Of a stretch of 64,000 nt of DNA, positions 8,111 to 17,126 are shown in pieces. This stretch comes from CAVRIA01 sp963721115 (GTDB taxonomy: Bacteria; Desulfobacterota; Binatia; HRBIN30; CADEER01), in the NCBI GenBank assembly GCA_963721115.1, contig CAVRIA010000020.1:132529-196528 (forward strand), given 5' to 3'. Made by a program: the position numbers and the translations under genes. Positions within the stretch are counted from its first letter, which is position 1; the number at the start of each line of letters is the position of its first letter. The notes under the pieces were generated by a model. That model was not told the DNA's origin, did no database searches, and saw only the letters and a program-made list of their open reading frames with translations.

Positions 8111-8346
8111 CAGAACGCGTCCTCCTCGCGCAGCCTATCGATTTGTTCGTTCGTGACGATGCCGCCGCGCTTCGGGAACGGCCGGAATCCGTACGCGGCC
8201 TTCGGCTCTCGGCCGGCCGGCGGTGGCGCCGTCAACGCGCTCCGCGCCAGCTCGGAGATGACCGCCCCGGTCGTCTTCTTCTCGCGGCCCGCCAGCTCCT
8301 TGGCGGCGCGCAGGACGTCGTCGTCGATATCCAACGTGGTGCGCAT
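8110..8346 (-). CDS. vapB: VapB-type antitoxin
   Basis: A 78-residue antitoxin with the start MRTTLDIDDDVLRAAKELAG, then KKTTGAVISELARSAL, the ribbon-helix-helix pattern of VapB. The C-terminal half (RPFPKRGGIVTNEQIDRLRE) is the type of flexible tail that covers the toxin active site. The ATG lies only four bases from a perfect palindrome (8351-8368), the likely autoregulatory operator. There is no clear ribosome site, so leaderless translation is possible. Confidence 0.84.
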   Translation of the reverse strand: MRTTLDIDDDVLRAAKELAGREKKTTGAVISELARSALTAPPPAGREPKAAYGFRPFPKRGGIVTNEQIDRLREEDAF

Positions 8347-8350
8347 GCAT

Positions 8351-8368
8351 TTGATGCTAGAGCATCAA
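8351..8368. promoter_or_regulatory. Palindromic operator upstream of vapBC
   Basis: TTGATGCTAGAGCATCAA: two perfect 8-base arms around a 2-base centre, ending four bases from the vapB start. Position and symmetry match a ribbon-helix-helix antitoxin operator overlapping the promoter. No other gene is close enough to own it. Confidence 0.65.
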
Positions 8369-8768
8369 TTGTCTGCCGTCAACGCATGGCGCCGCTGCGT
8401 GATCTCCACCAACAGCACGAACAACGAACCACCGGGACGCAGATACTCCCCTTCGTCTCCCGTCTCCCTTCCAGCGCCTGCGCCCGCGCGGCGGGCCGGC
8501 CAAAGAAAGCCGTAATCCTCCTGCGCGAGTCGATCGCGGTGGCGGGCCCCGGCAAAAGTCGGTGTTCTTCGAGCAGCGAGCTCTCGCCGATCTGAGGTCC
8601 CGAAAGCGCCGATTGAAACTGGCGACCGTCAAAGGGCGAGCCCCTGGGCTGACCGGTCCCTGCAACTGGCCGTCGAGCACGGGCGACCCGCCCTCTGTCG
8701 TCGATCTCGTACAGGATGCGGGGGTCACCGACGCGGAGGCACTAGTCGTCGCGGCAATCAGGCTAGGT
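8369..8768. other. Gap with no recognisable gene
   Basis: About 400 bases between the vapB operator and two small leftward genes. Frames are open on both strands but show no recognisable motif. The plus-strand frame running into the next genes is their antisense shadow. Confidence 0.4.
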
Positions 8769-8999
8769 TTACTCGGCCTCGCACAGGAACTCGTCCAAGC
8801 CGGCGGTGTGTGTGTGAAGGTGAAGGACGGCGGCGCTGAGCTCGCCCAGGATCTCGTCCCGTTCCGCCTCCGACAGGCGTCCCTTTTCGAGGCGGCGGAT
8901 GAGCCCGGCGACGTTCTCGCATTCCTCTCGAAGCTCGCGAAGAAGCACATCCGCCGTGGTCGATGGGGGATCCGATTCCCGTTTTCGTACTGCTTTCAT
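8769..8999 (-). CDS. Small hypothetical protein, helical
   Basis: A 76-residue acidic, helix-rich protein beginning MKAVRKRESDPPSTTADVLL. It contains two amphipathic stretches (ELREECENVAGLIRRLEKG and SEAERDEILGELSAAVLHLH) and no hydrophobic segment. Its ATG overlaps the stop of the upstream small gene in an ATGA arrangement, the best evidence that both are translated as a coupled pair. I do not recognise the family. A role as a partner pair (for example a small complex) is possible but not shown. Confidence 0.55.
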   Translation of the reverse strand: MKAVRKRESDPPSTTADVLLRELREECENVAGLIRRLEKGRLSEAERDEILGELSAAVLHLHTHTAGLDEFLCEAE

Positions 9000-9187
9000 C
9001 CTGTGCCTCTCAGCCGCTTCCGCGCGCGTTCGATTCCCTTCTCGAACGCCCGGATCTCTCGTTCCCAATAGCGAATCAACCGGTGGTCAGGGGGCGACTT
9101 GTGCAGCTCGACCCGGATCTTCGCTCGATGCTCGCGAACTCGCTCGCGAAGGCTTCGCTCTTGCCGCCGATACCGCCGCTTCCCCAC
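8996..9187 (-). CDS. Small basic hypothetical protein
   Basis: A 63-residue, very basic protein (RRYRRQERSLRERVREHRAK, ending in IERARKRLRG) read from a GTG at 9187. It would be one long coiled or charged helix pair, and HRLIRYWEREIRAFEKGIER looks like a conserved core. It overlaps the following acidic small protein by four bases. The opposite charges of the two products suggest that they may bind each other, which is inference. No known family is recognised, and the start codon is uncertain because there is no clear ribosome site. Confidence 0.45.
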   Translation of the reverse strand: MGKRRYRRQERSLRERVREHRAKIRVELHKSPPDHRLIRYWEREIRAFEKGIERARKRLRGTG

Positions 9188-9285
9188 TGCTTGCGAGTCT
9201 ACCGGCCACTCCCTGGACCAGCAAGGACGAACCTCGACACCATTACGGAAACGCTTCGACCGCGCGGTTTCGATGCACGGCACGT

Positions 9286-9347
9286 TTCTTCTTCGTGCTC
9301 TTCCTTCGTGCTCTTCGTGCTCTTCGTGGTTGCATTCCTTCTTTGGG
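9286..9347. repeat. CACGAAG-type interspersed repeat
   Basis: Repeated words ttcgtgctcttcgtg ending in gtggttgcattcctt. This is the minus orientation of the GCAACCACGAAGGACACGAA repeat family that recurs at 11.0-11.2, 11.28-11.34 and 12.0 kb. It lies between a small gene pair and the tRNA gene. Confidence 0.75.
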
Positions 9348-9391
9348 GTGGCGGGAGAGGGGACTCGATGCCGACGGCCGGCAATAGAAGG

Positions 9392-9466
9392 CGCGCCCGG
9401 GGTGATTCGAACACCCGACCCACTGGTTCGAAGCCAGTTGCTCTAGTCCAACTGAGCTACGGGCGC
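9392..9466 (-). tRNA. tRNA-Arg (anticodon TCG)
   Basis: A 75-base cloverleaf on the minus strand. The acceptor arm GCGCCCG pairs with CGGGCGC, the D arm is GCTC/GAGC, the anticodon arm is ACTGG-CTTCGAA-CCAGT, a five-base variable loop follows, and the T arm is GGGTG-TTCGAAT-CACCC. The loop gives anticodon TCG, reading CGN arginine codons. No CCA is encoded. It lies 11 bases beyond the end of the open cysS frame on the same strand, so co-transcription with cysS is likely. Its 3' end faces the toxin-rich accessory zone, a common place for island insertion. Confidence 0.95.
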
Positions 9467-9477
9467 GTGCGGCGAAC

Positions 9478-10953
9478 TTACAGAGGAAAGCCGCAAGAGG
9501 AAAGAGGACGGCCGCAGAAGTCCTTCCCCTTACCTCTCGATCTTCCAGCCGTGCCGGCCGGCGTGTCCTCGAGGACGATGCCCTTGGCCTTGAGCTCCTC
9601 GCGGATGGCGTCGGAACGCTTGAAGTCCTTCGCCTTGCGCGCCGCGGCGCGCTCCGCGATGAGGCGCTCGATCTCGGCCGGAGCGAGCGCAGAGTCTTCC
9701 AAATGCTCGTGCTTGGCGCGCTCGAGAGAGGCGCGCGCGTCCTGCGTGCCGACGCCGAGGACAGCACCGATCTTCGCGATCGCCGCGCGGCAGGCCGCCG
9801 CTGCGGGCCACTCCTCGGCGTCGAGGTGGCGGTTGAGGGAGCGCACGGCGTCGAACAGGGTCGCCAGGCCGCGTGCGGTGTTGAAGTCGTCGTCCATGCC
9901 CTCGCGGAAGTCGTCGACGATCGCCTTCTCGCGCTCGGCGTCCGCGGCCGCCGGATGCTCCGCCAGGGCCTCGTCGGCGCGGGCGAGCGTCTCGTACAGG
10001 CGGGCGAGGGCGCGCCCGGACTCCTGCAGGCGCTCCTCCGAGAAGTCGAGCGGACCGCGGTACTGGGTGCCGAGGACGAACAGGCGCAGCGCCTCGCCGC
10101 CGACCTGCGCCGCCGCCTCCTGCACGGTCATGAAGACGCCCGTCGACTTGGACATCTTCTCGTGCGCGATGGTGACCATGCCGTTGTGCAGCCAGTAGCG
10201 GGCGAACGCACACCCCTTGGCGCCCTCCGACTGGGCGATCTCGTTCTCGTGGTGCGGGAAGATCAGGTCGCTGCCGCCGCCGTGAATGTCGAACGGCTGG
10301 CCGAGGTACCGCATCGCCATCGCCGAGCACTCGATGTGCCAGCCGGGGCGGCCGGGGCCCCACGGGCTGTCCCACGCCGGCTCGCCCGGCTTGCTCCCCT
10401 TCCACAGCGCGAAGTCCATCGGGTGGCGCTTGTGCTCGGCGACCTCGATGCGGGCGCCGGCCATCATGTCCTCGAGACGCCGCTTCGAGAGCTTGCCGTA
10501 GTCGGGCAGCTTGTCGACGGCGAAGTACACGTCGCCGTCGGCCGCGTAGGCGAGCCCCTTGTGCTCGAGCTCGCGGATGAGCTCGATCATCTCGGCGATG
10601 TGCTCGGTGGCGCGCGGCTCCAGGGTCGGTCGCTCGCAGCCGAGCACCTTCACGTCCTCGGCGAAGGCGGCGATGTTCGCCTCCGCCACCGCCTGCGCCG
10701 AGCGGCCGGTGTCGTGCCCGCGCTTGATGATCTTGTCGTCGACGTCGGTGAGGTTGCGCACGAAGGTGACCTCGTAGCCGAGGAAGCGCAGGTAGCGGAA
10801 GATGACGTCGAACGTCACCAGCGCGCGCGCGTGGCCGATGTGCGAGCGCTCGTAGACCGTCACCCCGCACACGTACATGCGCACCTTACCCGGCTCGAGC
10901 GGCTCGAATTCCTCGAGCCCGCCGGAGAGCGTGTTGTGGACTTTGAGTGTCAT
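9478..10953 (-). CDS. cysS: Cysteinyl-tRNA synthetase (C-terminus frameshifted)
   Basis: Charges tRNA-Cys with cysteine in the cytoplasm. The 491-residue frame has the class I signatures: Cys29 in MYVCGVTVYE (zinc ligand), SHIGHAR (HIGH motif, 37-43), GWHIECSAMA, GSDLIFPHHENEIAQSE and EKMSKS (near residue 270). The last part is odd. After EDTPAG the normal ending WKIER and a TAA stop (9530-9532) lies in the neighbouring frame, while this frame runs on for about 20 extra residues (to 9478). One missing base near 9550 explains it. Sequencing error or a real late frameshift are both possible; catalysis should be unaffected. Confidence 0.95.
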   Translation of the reverse strand: MTLKVHNTLSGGLEEFEPLEPGKVRMYVCGVTVYERSHIGHARALVTFDVIFRYLRFLGYEVTFVRNLTDVDDKIIKRGHDTGRSAQAVAEANIAAFAEDVKVLGCERPTLEPRATEHIAEMIELIRELEHKGLAYAADGDVYFAVDKLPDYGKLSKRRLEDMMAGARIEVAEHKRHPMDFALWKGSKPGEPAWDSPWGPGRPGWHIECSAMAMRYLGQPFDIHGGGSDLIFPHHENEIAQSEGAKGCAFARYWLHNGMVTIAHEKMSKSTGVFMTVQEAAAQVGGEALRLFVLGTQYRGPLDFSEERLQESGRALARLYETLARADEALAEHPAAADAEREKAIVDDFREGMDDDFNTARGLATLFDAVRSLNRHLDAEEWPAAAACRAAIAKIGAVLGVGTQDARASLERAKHEHLEDSALAPAEIERLIAERAAARKAKDFKRSDAIREELKAKGIVLEDTPAGTAGRSRGKGKDFCGRPLSSCGFPL

Positions 10954-10963
10954 GAGATCACAT

Positions 10964-10976
10964 TGTCAACTTGACA
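10964..10976. promoter_or_regulatory. Short palindrome upstream of cysS
   Basis: TGTCAACTTGACA, a perfect six-base inverted repeat around one base, lies 10 bases before the cysS start. It is too close to be a -35 box for this start, so it could be an operator or part of the 5' leader. No regulator is identifiable. Confidence 0.3.
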
Positions 10977-11356
10977 TTGAGCTCCCAGGAAGGGAGAAGA
11001 GGGATGCAACCACGAAGTGCGCGGAGACGGAGTTGAAGAATGAAGAACGGAGAGGGAATGCAACCACGAAGGACACGAAGAGCACGAAGGAGGAGCGGAG
11101 AAACGAAGAATGAGGAGGCAATGCAACCGCGAGGGACACAGGGAGGGAAATGAAGGATCAGAAATGAGGAACGAGGCGATGACGGACCTGCCGTGAGCTC
11201 TACCGGAGATTCCCAGGAAAAAGATGCAGGTGTCCCGCCGCCTCGGATCCCCAGGCCTTCCATCAAGCCATTCTTCTTCGTGCTCTTCGTGTCCTTCGTG
11301 GTTGCATTCTTTCTTCTCATGCTCTTCGCGGTTGCATTCCTTCTTCTTCGCAGCGG
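10977..11356. repeat. Array of CACGAAG-type repeats, both orientations
   Basis: The gap before the GxxExxY gene has forward copies (gcaaccacgaaggacacga and variants at about 11,008-11,140) and reverse copies (ttcgtgctcttcgtgtcctt, gtggttgcattctttctt at about 11,277-11,345). Forward and reverse copies could pair across the gap. The reverse copies run right up to the ATG of the next gene. No other coding signal is seen. Confidence 0.75.
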
Positions 11357-11728
11357 ATGGAATTTGACGAGCTTTCGAATCGGGTGATCGGCTGCGCCAT
11401 CGAGGTTCATCGCATTCTCGGGCCCGGATTGCTGGAGTCGACGTACGAAGCCTGCCTCGCTCGCGAGATGCAGCTTCGCGGGCTCGATTTTCACCTCGAA
11501 TGGCCCCTCCCCGTCCACTACAAGGGGCTTCGGCTCGACTGCGGGTACCGAGTCGACCTCCTGGTGGAAGACCGACTGATCGTCGAGCTCAAAGCGGTGG
11601 AACAAGTCCTCGCGGTACATCGGGCGCAGATCCTCTCCTACATGAAGCTGGCCGGCATCCACACCGGCCTTCTCATCAACTTCAACGCATCCGCACTGAA
11701 AGACGGCCTTCAGCGCTTCGTCCTCTGA
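11357..11728 (+). CDS. GxxExxY protein (PD-(D/E)XK-like)
   Basis: A 123-residue protein carrying the family signature GLLESTY (residues 24-30), a later GYRVDLLVEDRLIVELKAVE with the Asp67...Glu77-x-Lys79 pattern of a PD-(D/E)XK nuclease-like fold, and the usual tail LAGIHTGLLINFNASALKDG. The family is of uncertain function and is often seen flanked by repeats. Here it is enclosed by copies of the CACGAAG repeat on both sides, as if gene and repeats belong to one unit. The length is that of a complete member. The start ATG at 11,357 directly follows the reverse repeats. Confidence 0.9.
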   Translation: MEFDELSNRVIGCAIEVHRILGPGLLESTYEACLAREMQLRGLDFHLEWPLPVHYKGLRLDCGYRVDLLVEDRLIVELKAVEQVLAVHRAQILSYMKLAGIHTGLLINFNASALKDGLQRFVL

Positions 11729-11800
11729 ATCCCCTCGTGATTGCATTCCTTCTTAGAGGTCGCGGAGTCATTCAATCCCCCTCACCCCGGCCCTCTCCCA

Positions 11801-11970
11801 TCCGAGACTGTCGATTTTCTCCTAGCGAGAGAAGCGACTCCGACTTCCCCCTTTGAAAAAGGGGGATTGAGGGGGATTTGTCCGAACGAATCCATCTCAA
11901 AATCCCCCCTGACCCCCTTTTCCAAAGGGGGGAATCTCGACCCTCGAGAAAATCGACAGACTCATCCGGA
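11801..11970. repeat. MITE-like nested inverted repeat
   Basis: About 170 bases. The outer ends are GACTGTCGATTTTCTC (11,806-11,821) and its near complement (gagaaaatcgacagac). Inside, CCCCCTTTGAAAAAGGGGGA with a following gagggggattt (11,848-11,879) faces the complementary aaatcccccc and cccccttttccaaagg (11,899-11,930). The unit is non-coding and would fold into a long branched hairpin. It is unrelated in sequence to the 6.3/53.5 kb elements. Confidence 0.75.
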
Positions 11971-11989
11971 AGAGGGAGCCGAACCCTCG

Positions 11990-12050
11990 TGGTTGCGAAC
12001 CCTCTTCTTCGTGCTCTTCGTGTCCTTCGTGGTTGCATTCCTTCTTCTTC
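11990..12050. repeat. CACGAAG-type interspersed repeat
   Basis: Reverse-orientation copy (cctcttcttcgtgctcttcg, then tgtccttcgtggttgcattc) ending at the stop codon of the acetyl-CoA synthetase gene. Together with the copies before 11,357 it brackets the GxxExxY gene. Confidence 0.75.
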
Positions 12051-14003
<1,953 letters not shown>

Positions 14004-14094
14004 GCTCTCCTCCGCTGGACCGCGCAGGGGCGCTCGTGCGCGCCCGGCCCGGGCGCGTCCCAGGATTCGGGATCGCCGGCGGCCGCGCCTGGCC

Positions 14095-14535
14095 CTACTT
14101 GCCGCGCACCTTCTCCTTCGCCTCGGCGGCGAGGTTCGCGACCATTTCCTTCGCCTCGGTGGCCCGGGCCCTCAGACGGTCGGTGCGGTTGCGCTGTGTG
14201 TTGAGCTTGATGTCGAACTCTTCCATCCGTTCCCGCACCTCTTCCATGCGGTCGTCGATCTCGTTCGTGGAGTCCGTCGCCAGCTGGTCGATCTTCGCCA
14301 GGACGTCCGGAAGCTGCTGCGGGCTGGGTTTTTCTTCGCTCAGCGCCCGCAGCTTGCGACGGTACTGGCGCACATCGCGGGACATGGTGCGGGCGAAGTC
14401 GCGGACGAGGTGCTCGGAGGCGGCGTACGGGTTCGGGCGGAGATAGGACCAGGCCCCGTATCCGATTACGCCCACGATCAAGACGGTCACCGCGATGATG
14501 AACGATGGGCTACTGCGGCCCTCCGAAGACAACAT
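14095..14535 (-). CDS. Membrane-anchored coiled-coil protein, unknown function
   Basis: A 146-residue protein with one N-terminal membrane segment (FIIAVTVLIVGVIGYGAWSY, about residues 12-31) and a long charged helical region (MEEVRERMEEFDIKLNTQRN) ending in a Lys/Glu-rich tail. The topology suggests a single-pass inner-membrane protein with a coiled coil outside or inside the membrane. I recognise no family. It lies upstream of acs on the same strand with a 90-base gap, so co-transcription is possible. Confidence 0.65.
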   Translation of the reverse strand: MLSSEGRSSPSFIIAVTVLIVGVIGYGAWSYLRPNPYAASEHLVRDFARTMSRDVRQYRRKLRALSEEKPSPQQLPDVLAKIDQLATDSTNEIDDRMEEVRERMEEFDIKLNTQRNRTDRLRARATEAKEMVANLAAEAKEKVRGK

Positions 14536-14617
14536 GGCTCGTCTTCATTACTGACACGCGCTTGCGGCGCCAGTCAAATCCCTGCCAGTCAAATCTCTTG
14601 CGCGGCGGTGGCCGCGT

Positions 14618-15097
14618 GTGCTCGCCTGGCACATGTGCACGCTCTCGGCCGCCCTGCTCGTGGCGCTCGTCGCCGGCTCTCCCGGTGCGACGGCGCCGGC
14701 GACGCCCGGCGGCGATTCGGCGGTGCGCATCACCCGCCAGGCGGCGCGCTGGACCGGCTTCGGCGGACCGGATCTCCTCAGTGACGGGAGCGAGTCGCTC
14801 TTCCTCATCAGCGGCGAGCTTCGAAACGGCGGCACCCGGCCGGTCGCCTACGTCAAGCTCGGCTTCGAGCTGCTGGACGACACCGGTCTCGTCCTGGCGA
14901 GCGAGTACGGTTACAACCGCAAGGCGGAGGATCTGCGCGGGCCGGAGTACGAGGCCGGCCGGGTGAGCCGCGCCGATCTGCACATCGAGCCGCTGGCGCC
15001 CGGAGCGACCGACGACTTCCGCATGATCTTCTTCCGCGCCGACGTGCCACGGTTCGAGAACTGGCGGGTGCGCGTGCTGGAGGTCGGGTATGAGTGA
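14618..15097 (+). CDS. Secreted FxLYD-like domain protein
   Basis: A 159-residue protein with an N-terminal signal peptide (CTLSAALLVALVAGSPGATA). The beta-rich domain contains FLISGELRNGGTRPVAYVKL and LLDDTGLVLASEYGY, resembling FxLYD or transglutaminase-accessory folds that sense or bind at the cell surface, followed by PLAPGATDDFRMIFF. Its function is unknown. The first in-frame ATG (14,618) is 15 bases before another ATG (14,633) that gives a tighter signal peptide. It is divergently arranged from the coiled-coil membrane protein. Confidence 0.6.
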   Translation: MLAWHMCTLSAALLVALVAGSPGATAPATPGGDSAVRITRQAARWTGFGGPDLLSDGSESLFLISGELRNGGTRPVAYVKLGFELLDDTGLVLASEYGYNRKAEDLRGPEYEAGRVSRADLHIEPLAPGATDDFRMIFFRADVPRFENWRVRVLEVGYE

Positions 15098-15243
15098 GCC
15101 GGTGCGCCGGTGGGCCGGTGCGCCGGTTTGCCGGTGCGCGGGTAAGCCGGTGTGCCGGTGAGGCGGAATCATCGCGAGCCGCGTATAGGCATATCCACTC
15201 ACCGGCTCACCGGCTCACTGGCTCACCGGCTCACTGGCTCACC
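15098..15243. repeat. CCGGTG/CACCGG word repeat, inverted arms
   Basis: The left arm repeats gccggtgcgccggtg; the right arm repeats the complementary ctcaccggctcactggctca. The two arms are separated by about 50 unrelated bases and could form a long imperfect hairpin between the upstream gene and cstA. Confidence 0.8.
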
Positions 15244-15306
15244 CGAATTCACTGTGGCGGGAACGGGCGCACGCGACTATAGTCTGCGGTCTTTGCGAGG
15301 GAAGGC

Positions 15307-16980
15307 ATGAGCGCGAGCTGGCTGTTGATCGGAACGCTGATCTGGTTCGTTGGCGGCTACCGCTGGTACGGGCGGCGCGTGTCGCGCGCACTGGGAATCG
15401 ATCCCGAACGCACGACACCCGCACACCGCATGGAGGACGGCGTCGACTACGTGCCCGCCAAGAACTGGCTGGTGCTCTTCGGCCACCACTTCTCCTCCAT
15501 CTGCGGCGCCGGGCCGATCATCGGGCCGGCCCTGGCGGTGGCGTACTGGGGGTGGGCCCCTTCCCTGGTGTGGATCCTGATCGGCGCCGTCCTGATGGGC
15601 GCGGTGGCCGACTTCAGCAGCCTCTTCATCAGCGTGCGCTCCGACGGTCATTCGATTCCGGAGATCGCCCGACCGGAGATCTCCCCGCGCGCCCGCCTCC
15701 TGTTCTCGTGGTTCATCTGGGTGGCGCTCGTGCTGGTGATCGCCGTGTTCGCCATCTTCGCCGCCCGCACTTTCATCGAGGAGCCCGACACCGTCGTCCC
15801 TTCCTTCGCCCTGATCCCGGTCGCCCTTCTCACCGGACACCTGCTGTACCGAACCTCGGTCTCCAACGCGCTGGCGACGTTGATTGGGCTCGGCCTGCTG
15901 CTGGCGGCCCTGATCGGGGGCGTCGAGCTTCCGGTCGCCATGCCCGCCGCCTTCGGCATGAGCGCCGAGTCGCTGTGGATCCTGCTCCTGCTCGCCTACT
16001 GCTTCGTCGCCTCGGTGGCTCCGGTGCAGATCCTGTTGCAACCGCGCGACTACCTGGCGAGCTTCCTGCTCTTCGCCGCCATCGGCATCGGCGTCGCCTC
16101 GGTGTTCCTCTCCGCCCCCGTCATGCAGGCCGAGGCCGTGCACGCGTTCCGCCCCGTGGAATGGCCCGGCGCCGGGCCGATGTGGCCGATGATGTTCGTG
16201 ACCATCGCCTGCGGGGCGATCTCCGGGTTCCACTCGCTGGTCAGCTCCGGCACGACGTGCAAGCAGATCTCGACCGAGGCGCACGCCTGCCGCATCGGCT
16301 ACGGCAGCATGATCACCGAGGGTCTGGTCGGCGTGCTGGTGGTGATCTGCGTCGGCGCGGCGCTGGGGCGCGACGAGCTGTCCGGCATCCTGCGCAACGG
16401 CGGTCCGATCGCCGCCTTCAGCCAGGGATACGGCAACATGTCCGGGCCCATTCTGGGCACCTACGGAAAAGCCTTCGCGGTCATGGCTCTGAACGCGTTC
16501 ATCCTCACCACGCTGGACACCGCCTCGCGCATCGGGCGCTATCTGACCAGCGACCTGTTCGGCATGAGCAACATGTACGCCGCCACGGCGGTCGTCACCG
16601 GCGCCAGCGCGGCCCTGGCGCTGACCGGGCAGTGGGCGTATCTGTGGCCGGCGTTCGGGACCTCGAATCAGCTCATCGCCGCGCTCGCCCTGCTGGTCGG
16701 CTCGTGCTGGCTGCTGCGGCGCGGAAAGTCCGTCGCGTACACGCTGGTGCCGGCCTGTATCATGCTGGTCACCACCCTCGGCGCCTTCGCCTACCAGCTG
16801 CACGGCGCGCTGACGCGACTCGACAAGAGCACCGGAGCCTGGGATCCGGACTGGTTCATCGCCGCCGTCGTGGCGCTTCTGATCGGCCTGTCGCTGGTCG
16901 TTTTCTGGGAAGGCGCCAAGTCGCTCACCGCCGGCTGGCGCAGCGCCGAGGCGGGAGCGGAGGGGACGGAAAAGGCGTGA
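15307..16980 (+). CDS. cstA: CstA-family carbon starvation/peptide transporter
   Basis: A 557-residue polytopic inner-membrane protein with the CstA hallmark VLFGHHFSSICGAGPIIGP near residues 53-72, GFHSLVSSGTTCKQIS, and TLDTASRIGRYLTSDLF. CstA proteins import pyruvate and/or peptides during carbon limitation. The length is shorter than the roughly 700-residue E. coli type and fits the shorter family branch. The ATG at 15,307 follows a gaggaagg-like ribosome site (gcgagggaaggc). It is a single-gene unit bracketed by word repeats. Confidence 0.93.
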   Translation: MSASWLLIGTLIWFVGGYRWYGRRVSRALGIDPERTTPAHRMEDGVDYVPAKNWLVLFGHHFSSICGAGPIIGPALAVAYWGWAPSLVWILIGAVLMGAVADFSSLFISVRSDGHSIPEIARPEISPRARLLFSWFIWVALVLVIAVFAIFAARTFIEEPDTVVPSFALIPVALLTGHLLYRTSVSNALATLIGLGLLLAALIGGVELPVAMPAAFGMSAESLWILLLLAYCFVASVAPVQILLQPRDYLASFLLFAAIGIGVASVFLSAPVMQAEAVHAFRPVEWPGAGPMWPMMFVTIACGAISGFHSLVSSGTTCKQISTEAHACRIGYGSMITEGLVGVLVVICVGAALGRDELSGILRNGGPIAAFSQGYGNMSGPILGTYGKAFAVMALNAFILTTLDTASRIGRYLTSDLFGMSNMYAATAVVTGASAALALTGQWAYLWPAFGTSNQLIAALALLVGSCWLLRRGKSVAYTLVPACIMLVTTLGAFAYQLHGALTRLDKSTGAWDPDWFIAAVVALLIGLSLVVFWEGAKSLTAGWRSAEAGAEGTEKA

Positions 16981-16998
16981 CCGCCCTTCCCGACCACA

Positions 16999-17096
16999 GG
17001 TTGTTGGTTGCTGGGTTGTTGGTTGTTGGTGAAGGAACGGTCGGTCGCCCAGCCTGACCAACGACGAACAACCGACAACGAGCAACCAACAGCCCG
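16999..17096. repeat. GTTGTTGG word repeat, inverted arms
   Basis: The left arm is ttgttggttgctgggttgtt and the right arm the complement-type aacaaccgacaacgagcaac. Related arms recur at 40,334-40,405 and 49,195-49,228. The unit lies immediately after the cstA stop, where a transcription terminator would be expected. Confidence 0.8.
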
Positions 17097-17126
17097 GACC
17101 AAGGTCACTGGCCACGTTCTTCTCCC

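Noticed and set aside
15277..17115. Long antisense frame opposite cstA
   Set aside because: Composition is the mirror of the cstA codons (Gln/Asp/His-rich) with no recognisable domain.
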